Assembly: GCA_021399435.1 (NCBI GenBank)
Contig: JAJTUP010000002.1
Coordinates: forward strand, 496,001-560,000
Origin: Diaporthe sp. PMI_573
Taxonomy: Eukaryota; Ascomycota; Sordariomycetes; Diaporthales; Diaporthaceae
Direction of reading: 5' to 3'
DNA: 64,000 nt
Numbering within the stretch: the stretch's first letter is position 1; every line of letters starts with the position of its first letter. This document shows positions 46,096-57,226 of this stretch, in pieces. Below the pieces are notes generated by a model. It had not been told where the DNA came from. It searched no databases and saw nothing but the letters and a program-made list of their open reading frames with translations. The position numbers and the translations under genes were made by a program.

Positions 46096-47336
46096 CTATG
46101 TCTCGTCTTCCACTGTCGCCTGTAGAGGCCGCCTTGCCCTCGCACCACTGCCCTGCGCACCAGCCGGCGCGCCCTGCCTCCTCCGCGCTATGGTCCTCTG
46201 CAGGGCGTCCCGGGTCATGGGCTCGTTGCGCACCGTGTTGTCGACGAGCCAGCGGCGCATCTTGTCCCTCAGGCTGTCGAGCAGGCGCTGGTCGCCCGCA
46301 AAGGGGGCGAGCTCCATCTTGACGGCGCGGGTGGCGTTCTCGTCGACGCTGTGGACCATCTTCTCGAGCTCGTCGAGGCTCTGGCGGGCGCGGGCCTCCT
46401 CGGTGCCCCGGCGCTGCAGCTGGACCCTGCCCCCGCGCGTGTCGGCCGTCAGGTAGGGCACGACCTGGTTCAGGGCTATGGTGAGGGTGATGCTGAGCTT
46501 GCGGGCGAGGGCGACGGCCTGGAAGGGGAGGTAGGCCGGGTGGACGAGGGCCGGGGCCCAGAAGGAGAGGACCGGGTTCAGGGCGCGCGTGAGCAAGGGG
46601 TTGACCAGCCCCGTCAGGAACCAGGGGTGCGTCGGCCGCGTGATGGTGTGCAGCTCGAAGACGAGCAGCGACGCGAAGGCGACCCACCGCCAGTACATGC
46701 CCTGCTGGAAGTAGCCGAGCTTGGGGAGGGCGTAGATGGCCAGGGCGCCGACGCCGTAGTAGCCCAGGACGTCCTTGGCGCCGCGCATGACAAAGTCGCG
46801 GGCGACGGTGCACTCGCGCCACCGCAGCATCTCCGGGCCGAGGCGGTCGTACGCGAACCTCTTGACCTCGTCGCTGAGCGTCTCGTGCGCGGTCTGCACC
46901 CTGATGTACGTCTCGGCGTCGTATAGCGCGCCGCCCTTGTCCGGGTGCATCACCGCCGACAGCTGGCGGTAGCGCTTCTTGATGTCGCGGACGCCGGCGT
47001 CGGGCGCGACGCCCAGGACGGAGTAGAAGTCGCCGCCAGAGCGCTGGAGCTCCCAGTCGGCCTCGTAGATTGTGAAGAGGAGGTAGGCGCAAACGACGAG
47101 GATGTAGATGCGGCGGTAGTGCTCTGCGAAGCGGGGCTGGCCGGGCTGCGGCCGCGGCGACCCGGCGCGGATGGTTATGCCATAGTATGTGCTCTGGATG
47201 ACACGGGTGGCGAGCTGGGAGGCGTGCGCTGTCAGTACTTTATCTGGGGAGGTGTACGAGAATGTGGCAGACAGCGGGTGGGCGAACTCACATCGGGGAG
47301 GAAGGTCCACCCCATCAGGGAGAGGAAACCCGACAT
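46096..47336 (-). CDS. Membrane-anchored J-domain (DnaJ) protein
   Basis: Two exons, 47292-47336 and 46096-47214, separated by a 77-nt intron (GTGAGT, branch ACTGAC, CCCAG), give 387 aa. The short first exon reads MSGFLSLMGWTFLPD and continues with LATRVIQSTYYGITIRAG, as in related fungal proteins. A membrane helix runs at about 49-64 (RRIYILVVCAYLLFTIY). The J domain follows at about 77-145 with its HPD triad at 105-107 (VMHPDKGG). Two to three further hydrophobic stretches lie at about 170-215 and near FQAVALARKL. The C-terminus is charged and Arg/Ala-rich. It is probably an ER or other organelle membrane Hsp70 co-chaperone, but it is not Sec63 by architecture. Third-position GC is high, hence the long shadow frame at 46031-47092. 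Confidence 0.85.
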
Positions 47337-48230
47337 TTTGAAATGTTCGGAGGGATGTCTACCACATCGAAAGAGAGCGTGGGGAGCTGTGTCTCGAGCA
47401 AAAAAGAATGGAGCGCCAGGTTGCGCACACAGATCCGACAAAGTCAAAAGATTTACTTCAATGTAAACGGAGTTAGACGTGTCCCTAGTTCAAGGCCGAT
47501 GTGGTCACCATCAAGGTACATTGGTACTTCGTGGGTGACAAGCGGGCTAACCGTTCTAGTATTAGCGCCAAGTATCCGCCAAGGGAGTCCTGGTCTTCGT
47601 CCATCCCTATTAAGTCCCTACAAACCTGCCCGCGTACAATTTAAACCTAGTAGATGATTGCTTGAATAGAATGTCAACTCTCTGAATACTAATGTAATTC
47701 ACCCGAAAACGATGCATGGCTTAATCTTGTAACTTGAGTCTATACTGGTGCCCTCCGTTTGTGAGATTTGTAAAATATGGATCTGGATGTTGACAGAAGC
47801 ACTGGAGGTTGATAAAAACGCTGCTGATATCTCATCCAATGGGCAGCCACTGGTCACAACTCATTCCTGTGGAAATATAAGGGCCGTCAAGGCCCTCAGA
47901 AATTCTAAATCCACCATCAAGACCTCACTGCTACCTAACAATCATCATCATACACGTGCAGATTTCCAAGAAATCTAAAATTCACTCCGAATGAGCGGTT
48001 TGATGTCATGAATATCGACTGGATTCATTCACTGGACGGCGTCTTGGGCCACCATCTCGTCCCTGCAGCTCAGTGCCACCTGAGGTGAAACATTACTCCT
48101 CAGCACAAAATACGCCAACATGAGCACGCCCGCAAGATCCGACGCCTTAACAGATGATGTCTAACAATGCTTAAAAAAATTGCTTCTCTGCCCTGCATGC
48201 CACTCATTTACAACATCACATCATATCAAA
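47337..48230. other. Intergenic region between J-protein start and ATG7 end
   Basis: About 890 bp. The left part should hold the J-protein promoter; the right part is the ATG7 3' flank. AT-richer, with no recognisable gene. Confidence 0.45.
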
Positions 48231-50463
48231 TCATACCATCACCGCCTCGCCATCATCATCCCCCTCGACCCCTTCATCATCGCTGAAGTCAACATCAGCC
48301 GCCATGGCCTCGGCCCGCCTCTGCACCTCCGCGAGGCCGGACAGCTCGGCGACGTAGTCCTTCTCCTCCAGCGCCTTCTTGACGAAGCCCCAGCCGTCCT
48401 TCCGGTACGCCTCGAGGACTGGGTTGCTGCACGCGCTGCAGCACGGGTACGACTCGCCGCGGATCATCATGTTCTGGAACGTCGACAGGAAGCCGCGGAT
48501 CTGGTGGGGCACGAGGCCGAGCGGGTGATCCTCGGGGTCCCTCTCGTATGAGGAAGAGTCGGCAGCGGGCCTGGGGGCCGCGGCGTGGTGGCGCTCGGGG
48601 TGCTGCAGGACGCTGGCGAGCAGCTCGACGAGGAGCGCGGACGCGATGGCTGCCACACCTGGTCGGGTGACGGTGCACTGTTGGTCGAGGGTGAGATCCT
48701 TTTGAGACTGTATCAAAAGATCAGCAAGTCTGTGTAGAGGACGGGTTCGGCCTGGGTTGGGCTTTTAGAAGGGCCGGCGCATACGTCTGTCGCTACGACT
48801 ACATCGTTGCAGAAGTAGCATCCCAATGTCTTCTCAGAACCGTCCTTCGGTGTGGCGCCATGTCGCATCACGACGTAGGTGTCGAAGCCCAGCGCGGCGT
48901 TCATGACAATCTTGCCCGCGGCCTTGCCCATGACTGTAGGCAGCCACCTCGACTCCCGGCTGTCCATCAGCAAAAAGACAACGTCGTGAGATTCGACCAA
49001 CTCCTTCAATTTCGCGAACTCCTCTTTTGTCTTGGCCTCGTCCGTAATCGGGTGGCCAAGCATAGGTACAGAGAGGGCGTGACCCTCACTTTCTACCCCT
49101 GGGTTGATAGCTCGGAGCGCCTCGGCCGCCCTGGCCGCCTTGGGAGCTCCTCCTTCGAGACAGTCCTTGAACTCGAACAGCGGTTGTCGCACAGGATTTG
49201 AAAAGGAGACTGAGCCGTAGTCGACGAATGTGATCTTCCGCACACCCCATCCCATGAGATTCCGTGATACGTAGCTTCCTAGGGTGCCTGCACCAAGCAG
49301 AAGGCAAGAAGTATTCCTGATTGTGTCCAGGTCCAGATTCGGAGATATGCGCCACTTCATCAACTTCAGGTTGAGGTCAACGGCTTGTTCGGCAAGCTTG
49401 GTCGGATCCATATACTCGGCAAGGTTTGCCTGTCGGGCCTGCAGCTTTCCTGTCGCGTTGCGCTCCCACCCCGTGACCTTTGGCATCTGCGCCGTCTCCA
49501 TCTCCGGCACGCTGTCCATAGCAAGCGGCAGGATGATGCTTCTAGCCTCGTGCCGTCTGGCCTGGGTGTCTCTGTAGCACAGGATATTGACCTTGGTAAA
49601 GTGGAAACGCTGTCGCACCAGGACCAACAGGTTTCGCAATGGCCATGACGGATGCTCCGGGTAACTCGAAGAATCGACAAAAGATACAAATCGATCCTCC
49701 TCGGCCACTCCTTCAAAGAAACCATCTTCGAAATCACGGAGGGCACCAACTTCCCATCTGAATCCAAGATCCTCGGCAGAAGAGTCAAACGAGTTTTTAG
49801 ATCGGTTGTCCTCCCCGCCGCGTGTTCTTTTGACCAGGAAGAAGCCATATTGTCTGTTGTCTACCCCATAGCGCCATGTGCCAACTTTCTCGACCAGAGA
49901 TTCGCTCTCTTTCGGGGTGAGTTTGCTGATGGGCGACGTCCTCCTCCACTGAGGGTCAGAATGCAGCGCTGGAAAGGCGAACCAATACGTAAATCGATAC
50001 TTCTTGAGGTCGGCAAAGGAGAGTATTGTGAAGGCGGATAGAAGCGACGGGATGGAGTAGATTGTCCCGTCCTTGATGGCATCCCATATCTGCCGGCCGG
50101 CCGTCTGGAGCATGGCCCCTTTGTCTGTCGACTTGAAGTCCTCCATCGTATTAACATTTTTAATCATGCCCTCGGCTCGACACTGCCCCAGGTTTATTCT
50201 AGCACTCCGAATTAGCCTTCGCGAGGGGGCGACACAAGTGTCGGCAGGTGGTCTGCGACATACGCATTGCTTGTCAGCGCATTTCCGAGGATCTGCATGC
50301 GGGTGCTCTCCCCCGGGGTTGCGAGCGGACTCGACTCGTACGTGCCGAGAACAAACCGCGCCGAGTCGTCGAGCTTATCGTGGTCGAGTTTCGAGGAGAA
50401 GAGTGCAGAATAGAAGGGTAGTTCTATTTGCGATGTAAAGGCAGAGAACTTGAGTTCCGACAT
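48231..50463 (-). CDS. ATG7: Autophagy E1-like activating enzyme Atg7
   Basis: Three exons, 50236-50463, 48785-50182 and 48231-48707, with introns of 53 and 77 nt, give exactly 701 codons (700 aa). The N-terminal domain ([20 protein letters not shown]) binds Atg3/Atg10. The segment [15 protein letters not shown] crosses into exon 2. The Rossmann ATP-binding motif is [12 protein letters not shown] at about 370-381. The catalytic Cys is C553 in [12 protein letters not shown], coded just after the second intron. The zinc pair CYFC lies near 530 and CSAC near 645. Atg7 activates Atg8 and Atg12 in the cytoplasm for autophagosome formation. The first intron ends at a CAG before TGTCGAGCC; its GTGTCG donor is weak but the only one keeping the frame. 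Divergent from the dCMP deaminase gene. Confidence 0.92.
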
Positions 50464-51275
50464 GTTGGGCGAAACGGGATGCGCCCGCAGGTTTCGGCAG
50501 CCGCAGTTGAGCTCTCTCGGTGGGACAGGACTTTATCGGGGAGTATATAGGTCTTCGGGTGGGCTGGTAGGTCTTATACGGAAGGGAAATACGCTGCTTC
50601 GATGCTTGGAACAATAGATGGCGATCCTGGAGACTAGCTATTCTCCTGGTCTCGGCTGGTGCCTTCGATGTTGAGGAGGGGTTCGTGAGATCCACTTTGG
50701 CGGGGCTGTGATGATGCAACAGGTCGACAGTTCAACTGTGGATTTTAAAAGAAAACCGCTGCCGAGCTTATTAATAGCCTGTGGAATTTAAGCTTGTAGG
50801 CCAGTGTGAAGGGTCGTGGTCACACGTCGGTTCGACATTCCATACACAGGCTGATCAGGATCATGTGCAAAGGCCAGTCAGAGAGAGCTTGGGGTGTGTG
50901 GGTGTTAGAGCTGTCATGTGGGATGGTTGAATGATTTCATGGCTCGATGGGCCTCGGGAAGGCTCCCTTGTGCATTCATTCACTGGAGCTGCAGCCTGCA
51001 GGTGCCCTTTATTACCTGTACCTAGGTTCACAGGGGAGGGCTGCAGGCACTTTGGCCTGGTTTGCCAGGCAGAATTGCCGCCGGCAAACCCCCACAAGCT
51101 TCACTGAAAGCCACAGACGCGGTCAAGGGTTGCCAGGGGCTGTGAGACGCGTCTGCTGCAGACGAGATTTGGTAAAAGGATTTCCACAAGCAGTAACAAC
51201 TCACTTGTGAAAGACCAGGGGTGTTTTCAGGCCGTGAGAATATTCAAGGGAATAAGTCTCCGTCATCACCAAAAA
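50464..51275. promoter_or_regulatory. Divergent promoter region of ATG7 and DCD1
   Basis: About 810 bp between two divergent start codons must carry both promoters. No obvious TATA box or repeat was recognised. Confidence 0.45.
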
Positions 51276-52578
51276 ATGTTGATTGGTATCTGTGGCAGTA
51301 AGTCTTCCTCACCGTGTTTGTGGTCTCTGCCCAAGACTTACACAACCAACAGGTATCTGCTCCGGCAAGGGCACTGTGGCTCGGTATTTGGTGGACCACC
51401 ACGGCTTCAAACATGTCTCTGTCAACCCAAACACATCAAAGGCGCCTCGGGAACAAGTAAACGGCCAAGAGGCTGAGAACAATGTCTCAAACACCCACCA
51501 GAAGCGACCATCCACAACCGCCCTGGTCTTCCCTACCTCAGATGAGCTCTTGGAGTACGTCACCCAACGGTGGCGGGAACGGTGGGTGACGACGGACGTG
51601 ATGAGCAAAGAGGCCCTCGAAGCGTACAGCAGACGGCCCTTCTTCCTTCTCATCAGCGTCGACGCACCCCTCCTCGTCCGGTGGCAGCGCTACCAGAAGA
51701 GGAAACAGGAGCTGGCGTCCGGCGCCGTGGACCAGCAGCAGCCCACCGAGCCCATCACCAAGTCCCTACCGGACAACCAGCAAGTCCACCCGGCCGAGAC
51801 CCTCGAGGACTTCGTGACGCTCTCGGACGCGCAGCTGTACCACCCGGAACGGGGCCAGGCGACGCACATCTCAAGCGCGACGGTGCGGCTCCTCAACACG
51901 TCGACCTCCCTGGCGCACCTGTACGTGAACCTAGGAAAACTAGACCTCCTGAGCACGGAGCGGCTGCGCCCCGGGTGGGACAACTACTTCATGACGCTGG
52001 CGTCGCTGGCGGCGCGGCGGTCCAACTGCATGAAGCGGCGCGTCGGGTGCGTGGTGGTCTCCCACAACCGCCGCGTCATCTCGACGGGCTACAACGGCAC
52101 GCCGAGGGGGATCCGCAACTGCGGCGAGGGCGGGTGCCCCCGGTGCAACCAGGGCCTGGGCAGCGGCCACGGCCTCGCCACGTGCCTGTGCATCCACGCC
52201 GAGGAGAACGCGCTGCTCGAGGCCGGGCGCGACAGGCTCCGCGAGGGCGCCGTGCTGTATTGTGACACGTGCCCCTGCCTTACGTGCAGCATCAAGATCG
52301 CGCAGGTTGGGATATCAGAGGTCGTCTACGCGCATGGGTACAGCATGGACACGGACACGGCTGCGGTGTTTAGGGAGGCCGGGGTCCGGCTGAGGCAGTT
52401 TGTTCCTGTGAGTCCCGTCTTTCTTCGTTCCCTCCTCTCGACTGTCTTCCACCCAACCCTCGGCCGATCCGATCTACACCATTCTTGACCTTCCACACGC
52501 TGGGGTGGATATGATGCTGATATCACGTAGCCTGCGAATGGTTTGGTCCACCTCGAGAAGATGGAGTTCCTTGCATAG
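51276..52578 (+). CDS. DCD1: Deoxycytidylate (dCMP) deaminase with N-terminal kinase-like domain
   Basis: Three exons, 51276-51297 (22 nt), 51353-52407 and 52531-52578 (48 nt), with introns of 55 and 123 nt, encode 374 aa. The first join creates a P-loop, GICGSICSGKGTVARYL, part of a dephospho-CoA/nucleotide kinase-like domain typical of fungal Dcd1. The deaminase domain starts near WDNYFMTLASLAARRSNC. Zinc and catalytic residues are HAEENALLEAG (His and Glu) and PCLTCSIKI (two Cys). The last exon supplies PANGLVHLEKMEFLA. The enzyme turns dCMP into dUMP for thymidylate synthesis and is normally regulated by dCTP and dTTP. Exon boundaries follow frame and family ends. Confidence 0.92.
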
Positions 52579-53104
52579 TTGACATAGTTGAGATCGCTGT
52601 CAGACCAGATCTCCGGGGACTGTGATCTTCTTTGCCATGTTGGCAAGTGAGCATATGAGAGGCTTGGATGACTATCGCATGTGTTCGCATCCAGCGGTCT
52701 AGCAACAAGGGCAGTCATCACGCCTATACTGTGGTAGCATACTTTGTAGTCACGAGCACTTGGTGTTGGCGGTAGCGCATGTTTTTGGGACATTTGAGAT
52801 TGCGGGAGATGCCAATTAAACCATTGTATCGTATTGATTGTCCGGCGTGTAGTAGATGAAGCGTTCAATGCTTATCTGAACTATTTGTGATGATGCCAAC
52901 AACCCCTGGCATCGGAGTATCATCGTCTCCTCGTCTCCTCGTCCCCTGTGACATCCCTCCTGGCGTCGCATGCTCCTCCAGAACCCCCATTACGGCTTTA
53001 CGTAGTACGTAGTAAGTTTATCATCCTTCCATTAATTCATACATTGTCCCGTCGACCGTGACCGACCGTCGAGTCCCTTCTGCCTCTCCAGCACCTGCAC
53101 CGAT
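52579..53104. other. Intergenic region between DCD1 and the small membrane protein
   Basis: About 525 bp between convergent 3' ends. Nothing recognised. Confidence 0.45.
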
Positions 53105-53302
53105 CTAGCCCGACATGGCTTGCTTCTTGGCACGGGCTGCAGAGAGCTTCTTGCCAACGAAGAGGGAGATGACACCGACGGCGACGACAAAGACGATACA
53201 GAACACAACGATGACACCGGCTTCTTGCTGGGCCCAGTTCTCACGCTTGGTGATGTGGGAGATAGCCTCACGGGCGACCAGGGCGTTGTTGATGGCAGGC
53301 AT
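53105..53302 (-). CDS. Small single-pass membrane protein (65 aa)
   Basis: The frame begins at ATG 53300-53302 (AAAATGCC context) and encodes 65 aa. The N-terminus (MPAINNALVAREAISHITKR) is amphipathic, a membrane helix spans about 28-50 (AGVIVVFCIVFVVAVGVISLFVG), and a Lys/Arg-rich tail follows (KKLSAARAKKQ), so a cytosolic C-terminus is likely. I recall very similar short proteins across Pezizomycotina, which supports it as a real gene, but no function is known to me. It could sit in the ER or mitochondria. A longer 5' UTR with an intron may precede it. Confidence 0.7.
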   Translation of the reverse strand: MPAINNALVAREAISHITKRENWAQQEAGVIVVFCIVFVVAVGVISLFVGKKLSAARAKKQAMSG

Positions 53303-56110
53303 TTTGAGATTTTGGTGGGAGAAGGACCCTACGAGTTAATTGTTAGCCATAGGTCCGCGGTATTTTGATTGCAGTGTATGTAGGATTTGCTCGTAGATGG
53401 TGGGTTCTGGACAGAATCAACAAGCCGGAGAATATCCGAGTCATGGTAAGAGCAATTGGCCCCGCTCGCGCCCAGCGAAGCTCCAAGCGAGGCTCAGACG
53501 ACAAGAGGTCGATTGGCGACTGTGGGCGTGGCTGACGGTGGTCAACGCGCCCGAAATCTGGACCTTGGCACCCGTCATTGTGGGCTACCGAGGCTCCCGA
53601 TTTGAGCGCGCTGTAGCTTGGTCGCTGCTCGGCAACCTGGGCGTAATAACACGAGGCGGACTCGATCTGAATTGCTTCAGGCCGTCGAGGTGCCGGGGCG
53701 ATTGCAGAGCACAGGAGGGATGTTCGAGAGACTGGTACAGTACCTTTGGTTGGGATTGGGTGAGAAGGGACTCGGACGATGGGGTTTGTTTATCGGCAGG
53801 TCGGCTTCGGCACGAGCTGTAAAAGCTTGGCTTTTATGCGACGAGAGCGGGCAGGGATGTTGGGCGAACAACACAGGACTTGTGACAAGAGCTGGTGATG
53901 AGGGATGTGAAATTGACTGATATGGGGATCAGGACGTCCGTCGGAAGCAGATAATTGTCACGGTCGAGTGAGTTGGAGAAGGGAAGGGAAAGAGAGAGGA
54001 AGCAACAGAGGTCGAGAAGCGACGGGCAAGAGCACCAACAAATAGCAGCTAGCACCTGCAGGGCCTGTCCGAGTGGGGTGGAGCTCGCAGTCCCAGTCTA
54101 GGTAGGGACCGACTTATAATTGCTGGGCCTCTGGTATGCAAGATTACCAGTGACCAGAGGCATGCCCATGTCGGCTACTGCAGGACGGGTAACCCCTAGC
54201 AGCGTGGAAACACCCAAGAGCCCATCCCCCAATCAGCGGGCGGGCTAGCGAGCCAGACGGCAAACAGAAAAGCTTGTCTGTCAGTGTCTGTGTGGGAGTG
54301 GGAGCGTGAGTGGGAGTGGGAGCGCGAGGCACATCTGATCAGTCCAGTCCAGTCTTGGCCAGATGAGAAGCGTGGACTGCCAGGGGCCCCAAGTGGCCTG
54401 TTACCCAGGCTAGCAGGGACGACACCGCTGTTGTTGCGGCACTATGTGGTGTGTACCTACGGTAGTGGTAACAATGGTAAGCCGGCCGAGCAAACAGAGC
54501 AGTGCGCGAATTTTGGACTGAGTTCGCCTGGGCGAAAGGCGCGAGGCTACAAGGATCCCATCCGGTCGGTGGCAGGATGGCTGGATGGGCGACGTTGCTT
54601 CGCGGGTGGCATCGCTGGGTGGATTCGAGGCCGGATGACCTTGGAACTCGGATCGCAGAGAGACCAGAACCACACAAACAAAACAACACACGAGCACATC
54701 TACACAGTACCACAGTACTGCGCAGTCGTTCCGTGCGAGAGCATGTGTACAGTGTATTAAGGTTTCCCTGCCGCGAGTAAGGTCGAGTGAGAACTGACTG
54801 GCTGGCTGACTGACTAAACGGACTGACTTGAACAGGGCCAATTCGCAGGAGATTGAGACCCTCGAGTCTGATGCCGGAACAGCTAGCTGCAGATGCAAGC
54901 AAGGTTGGTGGTCGTGCCCAGGGCCGCCCAGGTGAGGTGGTGAGATGAGGCCCGAGCTCCCCCAAGGTCAAGGTCATGGGTCATGGGTTTGTGTGGATAC
55001 TGTGTAGCTGTGTAGCGGGTCACGGCCGCGGACAAGCATTGGCGTGATGGGGCAGCTCTTTCCATGTGGGCAAGAACGTTGGAGCCACTGATGACCGGCC
55101 GCAATCACAATTGGCTGGGGCGGCAATAACATGCCTGGTACCGGCCAGGCGAGCCAGCTCCGTCGATTCCTTCCTGCCAGGCCTGCTCGGTTTGGTTTTT
55201 TTTTTGCAGGGCAGGGACAGGGACACTGCGCTTGCAACTGCACGTTTAATTGCCTCGAGTCACTTCAACATCATCGAGGCTTACGGGGCCGATCCGATCG
55301 TAGTTCACACTAACACTCTCCGCCTTTCAGTCTTCACTCAAAAGCCTCACCACCTGCCCTAGAGTCAATCAATCAATTGGCATATTTGGACATCTGCATC
55401 GCCAAGCACTGAAATGGTTCTATGCGTCATTTCTTCCCACGTCTTGCCTCTTGCCTCCTCGCACCCAAGAGACAGTTGCAAATACGGTGGCGTCCCGATA
55501 GCTCCGGCCGTGTGATGGACAATTGGATTCCCGCACCAAGACCGGGCGGGCCTTGCAGATCTAGTCGCCCATGCGGTCAGTCCGATTTGCACGCGGCCTA
55601 CGTCCATCCTGCATGCAGCTTTGGGCCGAGCCGAACAGAGAACACAGAAAAGGCCTCATCCGCTCGCTTCCCATCCCCAGAAAACACCTTTTCCGCCCCA
55701 AATGCCCAATGATGTCAGTTCTGGGGAGACCCAGAAATGCCTCATGCAGGATTGGCTCGGATTACCACGGCTTCTTCTTTCCTCGCTCTTACTCCGGACA
55801 TTGTCCTTGGGCTGCGCTCCACCTCCTCTGCTCCTCCAGCTTACTCCTACAGTACGTGCATACAGATGTGTCTGTACCTGGTCAATCGACCGTCGAGACC
55901 CTTACACACCGACTTCGAGGCATCGCTTCTGAGGGACTAGGTCAAGTGACCAAAGTGCTGTCTGTGATTCCTATCCCCCTCTGCATTTGTTTGACAGCCG
56001 GGTGGCACTCAACCTATATACAATGGCTGTCAAGGAAGTATTTACATCAGAGGAAGAAGTCTGCTCATGAGCCTCGGCTCGACAACCTCGCCCCGCCATA
56101 TCGAGACCTG
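53303..56110. other. Gene-poor region with purine-rich repeats
   Basis: About 2.8 kb without a supported gene. It includes the promoter of the 65-aa protein. A GTGGGAGTGGGAGCG-type purine tract lies at 54290-54331. Overlapping ORFs of up to 212 codons have low-complexity, shadow-like composition. Confidence 0.5.
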
Positions 56111-56154
56111 CGGATGACCTCCGGATGACCTCCGGATGACCTCCGGCTGACCCC
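56111..56154. repeat. 11-bp tandem repeat (3 perfect copies plus one diverged)
   Basis: The unit CGGATGACCTC occurs three times in a row and once as CGGCTGACCCC. It lies about 60 bp beyond the LPMO stop codon and is probably in its 3' UTR. Confidence 0.8.
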
Positions 56155-56214
56155 GAATAACCTACACCAGCCTCATCTGTTGAATCCAACCTGGGTTCAC
56201 CTTCATTATCGGCT

Positions 56215-57109
56215 TTAGCAAGTTGCTACGGCCGGGCCTGGGGCCTGGTAGGCCTGGCCATTGTTGTCTGCCACACCTCCGGTGCCGTAAATGTTGATCT
56301 GAATGCCCGGGTCGCCCTGCCCATAGAATGGGAATGAGACCGCGGGAGACGGCGTCTTCGAACCGGAACCACCCACGTTGAGCTGCAGGCACGACGAGTA
56401 GAACTGAGCGCCATTGCGACTGTACGCTGAGTGGAGCGCGATAATCTCCACGCGCATAAGGTATTGGCCCGGTGCAAGGCAGGAAGGGATGTTGAAGTAC
56501 GCCCACCCGTTGTTGGCGATGAGGTTGTCTTTCAAAGACGCTCAGTCAGAAACAAGATCTATCATCCGCACCGGCCGGCACAGCCAAGCTATCAGCGCAG
56601 GAAAGGGTTCGACCACTCACCGACGCCCCACTTCTTTGACGACGTGTCGAACGTGTCCTGTCCGATCTTGAACCACTGCAGCCCTGTGTGGCTTGATGAC
56701 GCCGCGTTGGAGACCTTGGCCATGTATGCGATCACCGGGCCGTGGTGACTGGCCGCAATCGGGTTGTCTGGGTCGTTGGCACCCTGTGGGCCACCGATAA
56801 TATGCTGGAACCATGTTCCGATCTTGTCGCCAGCGTTCGCAGAGACCACCGTCTGTGATGTGGTGCCAGCCGCGCCACAGATCAAGGAGGTGCTCGTCAC
56901 ATCTTGTACTGGGTTGTTGGTCGACGGCGCTCGCATGCCCTCGAGCGAGCCTTTGGCGTTACCGTTGACCGAGATTTTCTGTGCAGCAAGGGTTAAAGTT
57001 GTCCACACAAGTGTGTTATGGGCGAAAAAGGGCGTGGCCTTACTTGGAAAATACCGTGCGCCTCAACGGTCGCAGCAATGGCGGAGGTGATGATCAGTGA
57101 CAGCTTCAT
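56215..57109 (-). CDS. AA9 family lytic polysaccharide monooxygenase (LPMO)
   Basis: Three exons, 57044-57109, 56621-56978 and 56215-56528 (introns 65 and 92 nt), encode 245 aa. Residues 1-17 (MKLSLIITSAIAATVEA) are the signal peptide. Cleavage leaves His18 (HGIF) as the N-terminal copper ligand. The second ligand is His100 in ASHHGPVIAYM, and the axial Tyr is Tyr185 in GAQFYSSCLQL. Cys pairs fit the family. WFKI, WGVDNLIANNGW and PSCLAPGQYLMRVEII are typical AA9 segments. The enzyme oxidatively cuts cellulose or related glucans outside the cell. There is no CBM1 module, so it would work without a binding domain. A TATA box is about 110 nt upstream of the ATG. Confidence 0.92.
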
Positions 57110-57217
57110 GGTGAGTCTCGTTCGCGAACAGAATTATGGTCGGTGTGAAGACAGCAATCTTTTGATCTGCACTTCTTAGAACTCGTAGCAACCGCCACGG
57201 GCAGGTTGCGAGACGTC

Positions 57218-57226
57218 TTTTATAAA
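57218..57226 (-). promoter_or_regulatory. TATA box of the LPMO gene
   Basis: Minus strand reads TTTTATAAAAG, about 110 nt before the LPMO ATG, a usual spacing in strongly regulated secreted-enzyme genes. Confidence 0.5.

Noticed and set aside
46031..47092. 353-codon minus-strand frame
   Set aside because: It overlaps the J-domain gene in another frame on the same strand and is Arg/Pro-rich; the J-protein frame has clear motifs.
50183..50235. GC-AG intron for the first ATG7 intron
   Set aside because: The possible GC donor would leave an intron of only about 34 nt; a GTGTCG donor gives 53 nt with a branch point and keeps the frame.
54339..54977. 212-codon minus-strand frame
   Set aside because: Low-complexity Ser/Arg composition, overlaps other frames, no family features.
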